Of a stretch of DNA of 42,153 nt, positions 18,623 to 26,307 are shown one piece after another. Below the pieces are notes generated by a model. It did no database searches. It was not told the origin of the DNA and was given only the letters and a program-made list of their open reading frames with translations. Position numbers and translations under genes: made by a program. The DNA is from Planctomycetaceae bacterium (lineage in GTDB: Bacteria > Planctomycetota > Planctomycetia > Pirellulales > Thermoguttaceae). Where the stretch lies: positions 1 to 42,153 of the forward strand of contig JAJFVC010000075.1 of assembly GCA_021372005.1 (NCBI GenBank). Reading direction: 5' to 3'. The stretch's first letter is position 1, and the number at the start of each line of letters is the position of its first letter.

Positions 18623-19545
18623 GATTGCCTCGTCACCAGGACCAGGGCCAAAATGGACAACACCGAGGCCGCCACCAGAAATTGCGGCACTCGAACCAAT
18701 CGGAGCCGAGCGATGGTCGATTCGATCGCGCCGACGACGGCGGCCAACGCGAATTGCCCGGCCACGCCCGCGGCCAGATCGACGCACCACCAGCCGCTTC
18801 GCACCGGCACGAGCAGACCAACGATCAGCGCGCCGAGCGTCCAGAGTTTCAAAGACGCCGCATATTGGATCATCGCCAGGTCCGGACCGCCGTGATCCAA
18901 CACCATTGCTTCGTGGATCATGGTGAGTTCTAGATGGGTGTTGGGGTCGTCGACCGGGATTCGGGCGTTTTCGGCCAGAAAAACGATGATCAGCGCCGCG
19001 GCGACCAGCAGCCATGCCGGCCCGACGGGCGAGGTCATCGCCGCCCAATTGACCGACGCGTAGGCCGTGGAAAGCGAACCGTAGCCGTTCGGGGCGATCA
19101 GGGCCGCCAGTCCGAGCAGCAGGGCCGGTTCGGCCAACGCCGAGAAAAACGCTTCGCGGCTGGCGCCCATGCCCTCGAAACTCGAACCGGTGTCGAGCGC
19201 CGCCAGGATCGTCACGAAACGCATCAGTCCGAACAGATAGGCCATCAGCAGAAAATCGCCGGAAAACGTCAACAGGCCCGGCACGCCGCCCAACGGCACG
19301 ATCGTCAGCGCGGCTGCGACGCAGGCCAATCCGACGACCGGCCCGACGACGATCAGTCCGGTGGTTGTTCGGCTGATCACCGTGCCGCGTTGCAGCAATT
19401 TCCAGAGGTCGCGGTAGGTTTGCAGCATTGGCGATCCACGACGACCGGCGACCCACGCCTTGATGCGGTGGATCACCGCCGGCAGCAGCGGCGCCAGCGA
19501 CAAAGCAACCAGGATATGAACGATCGATGCAAGCGTGGCCATCAT
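18619..19545 (-). CDS. HyfC/NuoH-like membrane subunit
   Basis: 308 residues, about eight helices. The NuoH-type signature is clear: RRGSPMLQTYRDLWKLLQRG (about 34-53), LAENARIPVDDPNTHLELTM (about 186-205) and IHEAMVLDHGGPDL. This subunit anchors the peripheral arm to the membrane and joins the electron path to the proton channels. Two adjacent ATGs (19545 and 19542) follow the HyfB-like stop by 14 nt; the first is used here. The longer in-frame extension lies inside the HyfB-like gene and lacks family similarity. Confidence 0.87.
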   Translation of the reverse strand: MMATLASIVHILVALSLAPLLPAVIHRIKAWVAGRRGSPMLQTYRDLWKLLQRGTVISRTTTGLIVVGPVVGLACVAAALTIVPLGGVPGLLTFSGDFLLMAYLFGLMRFVTILAALDTGSSFEGMGASREAFFSALAEPALLLGLAALIAPNGYGSLSTAYASVNWAAMTSPVGPAWLLVAAALIIVFLAENARIPVDDPNTHLELTMIHEAMVLDHGGPDLAMIQYAASLKLWTLGALIVGLLVPVRSGWWCVDLAAGVAGQFALAAVVGAIESTIARLRLVRVPQFLVAASVLSILALVLVTRQS

Positions 19546-19559
19546 CGCACCGCGACGGG

Positions 19560-21584
19560 TTAGTGGAGTTTCCAGATCAACAGGACGAGCATAGTCAGGG
19601 CGATGTAAAGCACGTAAAGCTGGAGGTGGCCCTCTTGGAGCCATCGCAGCTTGGACGCCGCCCAACCGACGCCCCAAAACAGCGGCTCATAGACGCGGCG
19701 TCGGAACCAGTCGGGCGCGTGTGTGTGCAGCGAGGCGTGACGCGGGAACAATCCTTGCGGCGGATGGATCTCGTCGCGCGGTTGAAGCAGCCCGCGGAAC
19801 AACAGCACCAGCGGCCTGGCGAACGACGACGCGGTGTACTGCATCCGAGGCGTCGGCGCGACGTAGCCGCAGTCCCAGGTGACGCCGGATTCGACGCGAC
19901 GGCCGCGCAACAGCAGCTTGCGGCCCGAGGCGGCGATCACGACGAGACCGATCAGCGTGCAGCAGCCGAGCAACACGCCGACCAGCGAACGCGTGGCCGC
20001 GACTTCCGATTCGGACTCGAACGACGGGGCAGGGGGGAGGTTTTTTGGGTTGTTCTCCGCTCGAGCGCCCGACGCCACGGTGGCCACGGCGGGCCGCAGC
20101 GCGGTCGGCCAAATCGGCGCGGCCAGGGCAATCGCAAAACACAGCGCGGCCAGCACGGCCATCGGCCATCGCATGGCGGCGCCCGACTCGTGGGCGTCGG
20201 CGGCTTCGCGGCTGCGAGGCTCCCCGAGGAACGCGATTCCAAAGGCTTTGGCGAAACACGCGGCTGCCAATCCGCCGATCAGGGCCAGTCCGCCGATGAC
20301 CGCGACGCCCAGCAGGACGCCGGACGAGCCGTGCAATCCCGACGCGGCGCCCAGATAAATCAAAAATTCGCTGACGAACCCGTTCAACGGCGGCAGTCCC
20401 GAAATGGCGGCGGCGCCGATCAGAAAACTCGCGCCGGTCGTGGGCATGCGTCGCCACAGTCCGCCCAACCGATCGAGCTCGCCCGTGCCGGTCGCGTGCA
20501 GGACTGAACCGGCCCCGAGAAACAGGAGGCTTTTGAACACGGCGTGGTTGACGACGTGGAGCAGGCTGCCGGTCAGTCCGAGGGTGGCCATGACCGAGTT
20601 GCCGTGGCAGACGCCCAGCAGCCCGACGCCGAGTCCCATCGTGATGATGCCGACGTTTTCGACGCTGCTGTACGCCAGGAGCCGCTTGAGGTCATGCTGG
20701 GCCAAAGCGTAGAGCACGCCCAAAACGCCCGAGGCGACGCCGACGCCCACCAGCGTCCACGCCCACCACGGTTCGGGCGGTCCGATCAGGGAGAGCACTC
20801 GCAAAAGCCCATAGACGCCGGTTTTGATCATGACGCCGCTCATCACCGCCGACACGTGCGACGGCGCGGCCGGATGGGCCTCGGGCAGCCAGACGTGCAT
20901 CGGCGCCAGGCCGGCCTTCGTGCCGAAACCGATCAGGGCCAACACAAAGAGAAGCCCCGGCGCGGTGGTGAACGTCGACAGTCGATCAAAATCAAGCGAG
21001 CCGGCCTCGCGGCCCAGCAAGACGAACAACGCCAGCAGAAAAGCCGTGCCGAGGTGCATGGCCACCAGATATATCCAGCCCGCGCGGCGAAGGTCTTCCC
21101 GCTCGCCGTCTTGCGTCACCAGAAAGAACGAAAACAGCGACATGAGTTCCCAACTGACCAGGAACAGCACGCCGTTTCGCGCGACGACGACCAGCAACAT
21201 GCTGGCGGTCAATAGATTATAGAAGAGCCACGAGGGGCCGAGATTTTTACGATCGTCGCCGTCCCGCAAATATTGGCTTCCGTAGACCGACGCCAACATC
21301 GTGACCGTGGCGATCGTGGCTGCGAAGACCGCCGACAGTGCGTCCAGCTCGAAATGAGCCGACCCGTAAGGCACGGACCACGCCCAGCGGAGCGATTGCG
21401 TCCGCCCGGTGATCAACACGTCGAGCGACGAAGCCAGAGCTGCAGCGCCGCCGGCCAGCGCGCCGGCCATGCCCGTCCAACAGGCCCATTTAGGGTTGCG
21501 TCCGACCAGCAGCGCCGCGAGACCCCCGGTCAGCAGCAACGCCAGCGCCGTCAAAAAAACGATCATCGCGAAAGAAGTGTTCAT
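19560..21584 (-). CDS. HyfB/NuoL-like proton-pumping subunit
   Basis: 674 residues with about 15-16 helices. The proton_antipo_M region (about 125-420) shows FLVSWELMSLFSFFLV (about 125-140), FGTKAGLAPMHVWLPEAHPA and LLAYSSVENVGIITMG. A long hydrophilic insert (about 495-515, NPKNLPPAPSFESESE) and a HyfB-type C-terminus (VTWDCGYVAPTPRMQYTASS, then terminal helix) follow. This end is shared by HyfB-like subunits of group 4 hydrogenases and Ehr complexes rather than NuoL. First structural gene of the operon, 30 nt after the EIIA-HTH regulator. Confidence 0.87.
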   Translation of the reverse strand: MNTSFAMIVFLTALALLLTGGLAALLVGRNPKWACWTGMAGALAGGAAALASSLDVLITGRTQSLRWAWSVPYGSAHFELDALSAVFAATIATVTMLASVYGSQYLRDGDDRKNLGPSWLFYNLLTASMLLVVVARNGVLFLVSWELMSLFSFFLVTQDGEREDLRRAGWIYLVAMHLGTAFLLALFVLLGREAGSLDFDRLSTFTTAPGLLFVLALIGFGTKAGLAPMHVWLPEAHPAAPSHVSAVMSGVMIKTGVYGLLRVLSLIGPPEPWWAWTLVGVGVASGVLGVLYALAQHDLKRLLAYSSVENVGIITMGLGVGLLGVCHGNSVMATLGLTGSLLHVVNHAVFKSLLFLGAGSVLHATGTGELDRLGGLWRRMPTTGASFLIGAAAISGLPPLNGFVSEFLIYLGAASGLHGSSGVLLGVAVIGGLALIGGLAAACFAKAFGIAFLGEPRSREAADAHESGAAMRWPMAVLAALCFAIALAAPIWPTALRPAVATVASGARAENNPKNLPPAPSFESESEVAATRSLVGVLLGCCTLIGLVVIAASGRKLLLRGRRVESGVTWDCGYVAPTPRMQYTASSFARPLVLLFRGLLQPRDEIHPPQGLFPRHASLHTHAPDWFRRRVYEPLFWGVGWAASKLRWLQEGHLQLYVLYIALTMLVLLIWKLH

Positions 21585-21614
21585 GACAACCCGGGAGCAG
21601 TGCGAGCTGCACGG

Positions 21615-22361
21615 TTAGGCGACGGTTGGCGGTGGAGGCGGATCGCCATGGTCGTGGCGGGACGAATTGATCGGAGAGTGCGTGTCCGAGGCAGGAATGC
21701 TTTGATCGACGGCCTGGCTGGCGGCGAAAATCCGCTCGCGCGACTGCTGGCCGGCGATGGCCTCCATGAAAACAGGCTGCCGCAGCGCGAACCCCAACCG
21801 CGACAGCAAATGCAGATGAGCGCGGACCGTTGGGCTGACGATCGTAAACAACGTGTGGACCGGTTGGCCGTCCAATGCCCCGAACTCGATCGGCTGTTCG
21901 AGAAAACAGAGCGTGATCATCGGACGAACGATGTGCAGAACGATCGGATTGCGGACGTGCGGAACGGCGATGCCGCTGCCCAGGGCCGTCGAGCCGAGCG
22001 ATTCGCGGGCCAAAAGCACCTGGTAGAGAAACTGCCGGTCCACCTCGTCCGGAAGCGGCATGATGTCGACCAACGCCTTCAGCGCCGAAGGCTTGTCGAG
22101 ACCGCCGAGTCGATAGTGGATGCCGCCGGCGCGCAGGGCGTCAGTCAACGTGACGATGGGGCCGTCGCCGTCCGGTTCGGCAAAAATGTCGGCCGAGACG
22201 TTCAACCGCTGAGAGGTGGCCCATTCGAGCAACTCCGCACGGTTGAATCGATACTGTTCGTGAATCCGATAGGCCGGCAGTTTGCCTTGCTTGACCCAAC
22301 GGTAAATGGTTTTTTCGGAAACCTTCAGAAGTTGGGCCGAGTCGCGGACACTCAGATCCAT
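21615..22361 (-). CDS. HTH-PTS EIIA fusion regulator
   Basis: 248 residues. The N-terminus (about 1-46) is an excisionase/MerR-like winged helix: MDLSVRDSAQLLKVSEKTIY then RWVKQGKLPAYRI. Residues about 68-215 form a PTS EIIA type 2 domain (fructose/mannitol/Ntr type) with the active-site His135 in SGIAVPHVRNP. The tail (about 225-248) is His/Pro-rich and disordered-looking. DNA binding is therefore probably modulated by phosphoryl transfer, as in PTS-Ntr systems; no EI, HPr or EIIB gene is in this window. It is the first gene of the Ehr operon. The ATG at 22361 is chosen at the HTH start. Four TTGTC/GACAA half-sites lie just upstream. Confidence 0.8.
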   Translation of the reverse strand: MDLSVRDSAQLLKVSEKTIYRWVKQGKLPAYRIHEQYRFNRAELLEWATSQRLNVSADIFAEPDGDGPIVTLTDALRAGGIHYRLGGLDKPSALKALVDIMPLPDEVDRQFLYQVLLARESLGSTALGSGIAVPHVRNPIVLHIVRPMITLCFLEQPIEFGALDGQPVHTLFTIVSPTVRAHLHLLSRLGFALRQPVFMEAIAGQQSRERIFAASQAVDQSIPASDTHSPINSSRHDHGDPPPPPTVA

Positions 22362-22387
22362 CGCACGTTGCGGCGTCGCAGCCGTCC

Positions 22388-22436
22388 TTGTCGTTGGACA
22401 AATGATGACAAGTCGAAAAGGATAGTCCGGCTTGTC
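22388..22436. promoter_or_regulatory. Candidate operator: repeated TTGTC/GACAA half-sites
   Basis: TTGTC (22388-22392) and GACAA (22397-22401) form a palindrome with a 4-nt centre. GACAAG (22407-22412) and CTTGTC (22431-22436) form a second inverted pair. They lie 27-75 nt before the EIIA-HTH gene, in the divergent region shared with gatB, and could be its autoregulatory site. No function is proven. Confidence 0.35.
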
Positions 22437-22594
22437 TAGGGCGGCAAGGGCAATTCGCACGTTCCTCGGACGGCCAGTTCGTGCGGGAGGCCAGTCTTGT
22501 GGGGGGAGGTTGACGTCAGTCAGGGGGATGATTACGATACACTACGATTGTTGGTTTTTATTCCTAAGAGTCCCCATTGCGGGTGTTTGCTTTG

Positions 22595-24070
22595 ATGTCC
22601 GCTCCCTACACGATCATTATTGGCCTGGAAGTTCACGTTCAGTTGCTGACCGAAAGCAAAATGTTTTGCGGTTGCAGCACGAAGTTCGGGCAGTCGCCGA
22701 ACACGCAAACCTGCCCGGTGTGCATCGGGATGCCGGGGTCGCTGCCGGTGATGAACCGCCGCGCATTCGAGTTGGCGATGAAAGCAGCCGTCGCGCTGAA
22801 CTGCGAAATCCCGAAGTTCACCAAATGGGACCGCAAGAACTATTACTATCCCGATCTGCCGAAGGGCTATCAGATCAGCCAGTTCGATCTGCCGATGAGC
22901 CGCGACGGCTGGCTTGAGATTTCCAACGAGGACTCGAATTCCTCGAAAAAACGCATCCGCATCCTTCGGGCGCACCTTGAGGAGGACGCCGGCAAGAGCA
23001 TGCACGATGAGGTGGCTGGCAAAGCCGACAGTCGCATCGACTTGAATCGGGCCGGCACGCCGCTGTTGGAGATCGTCAGCCAGCCCGATCTGCGTTCGCC
23101 CGCCGAGGCGAAGGCCTATTTGACCGAGCTGAAATTGCTGTTGAACTATCTGGGCGTTTCGGACTGCAACATGCAAGAGGGCAGTCTGCGCGTGGACGCC
23201 AATATCAACTTGCACGTCGACACGCCGAAGGGCGTCGTGGCCACGCCGATCGTCGAAGTCAAGAATATGAATAGTTTTCGGGCGGTCGAGCGAGCTATGA
23301 CTTTTGAGGTCGATCGCCAATGGCGCGAGTGGCAGGAGACGGGCCATCGGTTGGGCGACGTGCCCAAGTCGACCCGCGGTTGGGACGAAGGTTCGCAGAC
23401 CACGCACGAACAACGCTCGAAGGAAGAATCGAGCGATTACCGCTATTTTCCCGACCCCGACCTGGTGCCGGTCACCGTGACCGAAGCCGAGGTGGAGCAG
23501 GTGCGGGCCTCGTTGGGCGAATTGCCCGCCGCGCTGCGAGTCCGACTCGAACAGACCTACGGCATCACCCCGTATGACAGCGACGTGCTGGTCAATCAGG
23601 GGCGGGCGCTGGTCGACTACTATACCGAGTTGGCCGACGCGTGCGGCGACGGCAAAGTGGCCAGCAACTGGGTGCAGCAAGACGTGCTGCGATGGCTGGG
23701 CGAGCGGCAGCTTGGCGTCCAACAATATCCGGTTCAGCCGAACGTGTTGGCCGAGCTGATCGGCAAGGTGCGCAGCGGCGCATTTGAGACCAGCCGGGGT
23801 CGCGAGGTGCTGGGCGTGATGGTCGACGGCGGCCAATCGCTGGCCAAGGCCATCGCCGCGCTGGGCATTCAGGCGGTCGACGACACGGCGCTGGTCGCGT
23901 TGTGCCAAGAGCTGCTCGACGCCAATCCAAAAATTGTCGCCGAAGTGCGGGAGGGGAAACCGAAGGGCGTCGGCGCGCTGATCGGACAGGCGAAAAAGGC
24001 GAATCCGAACGTCAACGCCAATCGCGTCCGCGAACTATGCTTGGAGATGATCGCGAAGATCGGAAAATAG
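22595..24070 (+). CDS. gatB: Aspartyl/glutamyl-tRNA amidotransferase subunit B
   Basis: B subunit of GatCAB, which amidates misacylated Glu-tRNA-Gln and Asp-tRNA-Asn. 491 residues. The N-terminal kinase-like domain (about 1-290) has GLEVHVQLLTESKMFCGCST (about 9-28), CPVCIGMPGSLPVMN, YYYPDLPKGYQISQFDLP and RIHLEED-like RAHLEEDAGKSMHDE. The C-terminal YqeY-like helical domain is at about 330-490 (VLGVMVDGG, GALIGQAKKANPNVNANRVR). Length is typical. The ATG at 22595 is used rather than a TTG six codons earlier. GatA and GatC are not in the window. It is followed after 15 nt by the DUF62 gene. Confidence 0.97.
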   Translation: MSAPYTIIIGLEVHVQLLTESKMFCGCSTKFGQSPNTQTCPVCIGMPGSLPVMNRRAFELAMKAAVALNCEIPKFTKWDRKNYYYPDLPKGYQISQFDLPMSRDGWLEISNEDSNSSKKRIRILRAHLEEDAGKSMHDEVAGKADSRIDLNRAGTPLLEIVSQPDLRSPAEAKAYLTELKLLLNYLGVSDCNMQEGSLRVDANINLHVDTPKGVVATPIVEVKNMNSFRAVERAMTFEVDRQWREWQETGHRLGDVPKSTRGWDEGSQTTHEQRSKEESSDYRYFPDPDLVPVTVTEAEVEQVRASLGELPAALRVRLEQTYGITPYDSDVLVNQGRALVDYYTELADACGDGKVASNWVQQDVLRWLGERQLGVQQYPVQPNVLAELIGKVRSGAFETSRGREVLGVMVDGGQSLAKAIAALGIQAVDDTALVALCQELLDANPKIVAEVREGKPKGVGALIGQAKKANPNVNANRVRELCLEMIAKIGK

Positions 24071-24085
24071 GGGCATTTCCGTCGA

Positions 24086-24871
24086 ATGTCTATCATTACG
24101 CTGACGACCGATTTTGGGCTGGACAGTCGCTACATCGCGGCGATGAAGGGTGTGATTCTTTCGATCTGCCCGGACGCCACGCTGGTGGATCTCTCGCACG
24201 CCGTGCCGCCGCAGGATGTCCGCCACGCGGCGCTGTTGTTGGACGACGTGGCCGATTGGTTTCCGCCTGAAACGATCCACGTCGCGGTGGTCGATCCGGG
24301 CGTGGGCACCGATCGGGCCTTGATCTACGCGCGGATCGGCCGGCAGCATTTTCTTGCGCCCGACAACGGGTTGCTCAGCCGTCGGATTGCGAGGACGCCG
24401 CCGTCGAAGGTGATTCGCCTGACCGAGCCGGCCTATTGGCTGCCGCAGGTGTCGGCCACGTTCCACGGCCGCGACATTTTGGCGCCGGTGGCGGCCCATT
24501 TGGCCAACGGGCTGGATCCCGATCGGCTCGGTCCCTCTTGGCCGAAACTCATGCGGATGGACTGGCCCCAGCCAAGTTCGAGTCGCTCACGGATCGACGG
24601 CGCGGTGATCGAGGTTGATTCGTTTGGCAATCTGATCACCAACATCACGGCGGACCTGCTCGCCGATCGGGCGACGGATCGTCGCGCGTGCGTCGTGTTC
24701 AACATCTACGAGACGTGGGGCATCTATCACGCGTATGCCGATCAGCCCAACGGCACGTTGATCGCGTTGGTTGGCTCGGGCGGACGGCTGGAATTGGCCG
24801 TCGTCGGCGACAACGCGGCTCGGCGTTTAGGGGTCGACGTCGGCGCCCCGGTTACGATCGCGTGGGAATGA
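24086..24871 (+). CDS. SAM hydrolase-like DUF62 protein
   Basis: 261 residues of the SAM-dependent chlorinase/fluorinase (DUF62) family. Most members use water as nucleophile and split S-adenosylmethionine to adenosine and methionine. The N-terminal domain (about 1-150) shows ITLTTDFGLDSRYIAAMKGV (about 4-23), DLSHAVPPQDVRHAALLL, VVDPGVGT and APDNGLLS, with Asp10 and the DNG motif as expected for ligand binding. The C-terminal barrel-like domain (about 170-261) has EVDSFGNLITNI and ALVGSGGRLELAV. It is in the same orientation as gatB and bioA, 15 nt after gatB. BioA also uses SAM, so the pairing may be meaningful. Confidence 0.88.
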   Translation: MSIITLTTDFGLDSRYIAAMKGVILSICPDATLVDLSHAVPPQDVRHAALLLDDVADWFPPETIHVAVVDPGVGTDRALIYARIGRQHFLAPDNGLLSRRIARTPPSKVIRLTEPAYWLPQVSATFHGRDILAPVAAHLANGLDPDRLGPSWPKLMRMDWPQPSSSRSRIDGAVIEVDSFGNLITNITADLLADRATDRRACVVFNIYETWGIYHAYADQPNGTLIALVGSGGRLELAVVGDNAARRLGVDVGAPVTIAWE

Positions 24872-24945
24872 CCGCCCCGTGGGCTCGGAAGATTTCGAGG
24901 CGCGCCGACGGTCCTTTTGTTTCTTGATTTCTTTGAAAGCACAAC

Positions 24946-26301
24946 ATGGAAAAAATATCCAGACAGGATTTGCTCGAGTGGGATCGCACGCTGGTTTGGC
25001 ACGGATTCACGCAAATGGCCGAGTACGAGCCGTTTGTCATCGAACGCGCGGAAGGCTGCGAGTTGATCGACCTGGACGGCCGCCGCTATTTGGACGGCGT
25101 CAGCAGCCTGTGGTGCAACATCCACGGCCATCGACATCCGCGCATCGACGCCGCCGTACGGGAGCAGTTGGATCGGGTCGCCCACGTGACCAATCTGGGC
25201 GCGTCGAACCCCACAACCATTCGATTGGCCAAGCGGTTGGTCGATCTCGCGCCGGACGGCTTGCAGCACGTGTTCTTCTCGGACGACGGCTCGACGGCGG
25301 TCGAAGTGGCCGTCAAAATGGCCCTGCAATACTGGCGTCAGCGGCCCGATCCCCAACCCGAAAAAAGTTGCTATTTGGCCCTCGGCCATGCGTATCACGG
25401 CGACACGTTGGGCAGCGTGAGCGTCGGCGGCATCGATCGGTTTCACGCGATGTTCCGGCCGCTGCTGTTCGAGACGTGCCGCGTGCCCGTGCCCGACCGC
25501 GATCGTCCGCCGGAGGGCGTGTCGGCCGAAAACGTCTGCCGATATTATCTCGATCAGCTCGAAGAAGTTTTGGCCCAACACCACGCACGTCTGGCCGCGA
25601 TGGTGGTCGAACCGTTGGTGCAAGCGGCGGCGGGCATGATCATGCATCCGGACGGTTATTTGCGCGGCGTGCGCGCGTTGACCCGAAAATACAATGTGCT
25701 GCTGATCGCCGACGAGGTGGCCGTGGCCTTTGGACGCACGGGCCGGATGTTCGCCTGCGAGCACGAGCAGGTGTCGCCCGACTTGATGTGTCTGGCTAAA
25801 GGGATGACCGGCGGTTATCTGCCGCTGGCCGCCACCTTGGCGACCGGCGAAATCTGGAATGCCTTTCTGGGCACGGCCGCCGAGGGGAAAACGTTTTATC
25901 ACGGGCACACCTATGGCGGCAATCCATTGGGCGCGGCGGCGGCGATGGCCACGCTCGACATTTTTGACGAGGAACGCACGCTCGAGCAATTGCCGGCCAA
26001 GATCGCGCGGCTGGCCGAGCGCGTCGAACGGATCGCGCGGTTGCCGCATGTGGGCCGCGCGCGTCAGTGCGGCATGATCGCCGCCATGGAGCTGTTCGAG
26101 GACGCCGTTGCCGGTCGACCGTATCCATCCGCGGAACGCCGAGCGCAGCGGGTTTGCGAGCATGCCCGGCGTCACGGCGTTTGGCTCCGTCCGTTGGGCG
26201 ATGAAATCGTGTTGATGCCCCCGCTGGCGATCAGTTTGGAGCAGATCGATCGCATCGCCGAAGCGGCCGAGCAGGGGATTCGGGCGGTCACCGAAACCTG
26301 A
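24946..26301 (+). CDS. bioA: Adenosylmethionine-8-amino-7-oxononanoate aminotransferase
   Basis: PLP enzyme that makes 7,8-diaminopelargonate for biotin synthesis, with SAM as amino donor. 451 residues. BioA-type features are WHGFTQM (about 18-24), SSLWCNIHGHRHP (about 53-65), the PLP-binding Asp256 in LLIADEV and the Schiff-base Lys285 in CLAKGMTGGYLPL, then FYHGHTYGGNPL. The WxxFTQM motif separates it from other class III aminotransferases. No other bio genes are seen here; birA lies 17 kb away. The gene is convergent with the PPC-protein gene 6 nt downstream. Confidence 0.93.
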   Translation: MEKISRQDLLEWDRTLVWHGFTQMAEYEPFVIERAEGCELIDLDGRRYLDGVSSLWCNIHGHRHPRIDAAVREQLDRVAHVTNLGASNPTTIRLAKRLVDLAPDGLQHVFFSDDGSTAVEVAVKMALQYWRQRPDPQPEKSCYLALGHAYHGDTLGSVSVGGIDRFHAMFRPLLFETCRVPVPDRDRPPEGVSAENVCRYYLDQLEEVLAQHHARLAAMVVEPLVQAAAGMIMHPDGYLRGVRALTRKYNVLLIADEVAVAFGRTGRMFACEHEQVSPDLMCLAKGMTGGYLPLAATLATGEIWNAFLGTAAEGKTFYHGHTYGGNPLGAAAAMATLDIFDEERTLEQLPAKIARLAERVERIARLPHVGRARQCGMIAAMELFEDAVAGRPYPSAERRAQRVCEHARRHGVWLRPLGDEIVLMPPLAISLEQIDRIAEAAEQGIRAVTET

Positions 26302-26307
26302 TCTGGA

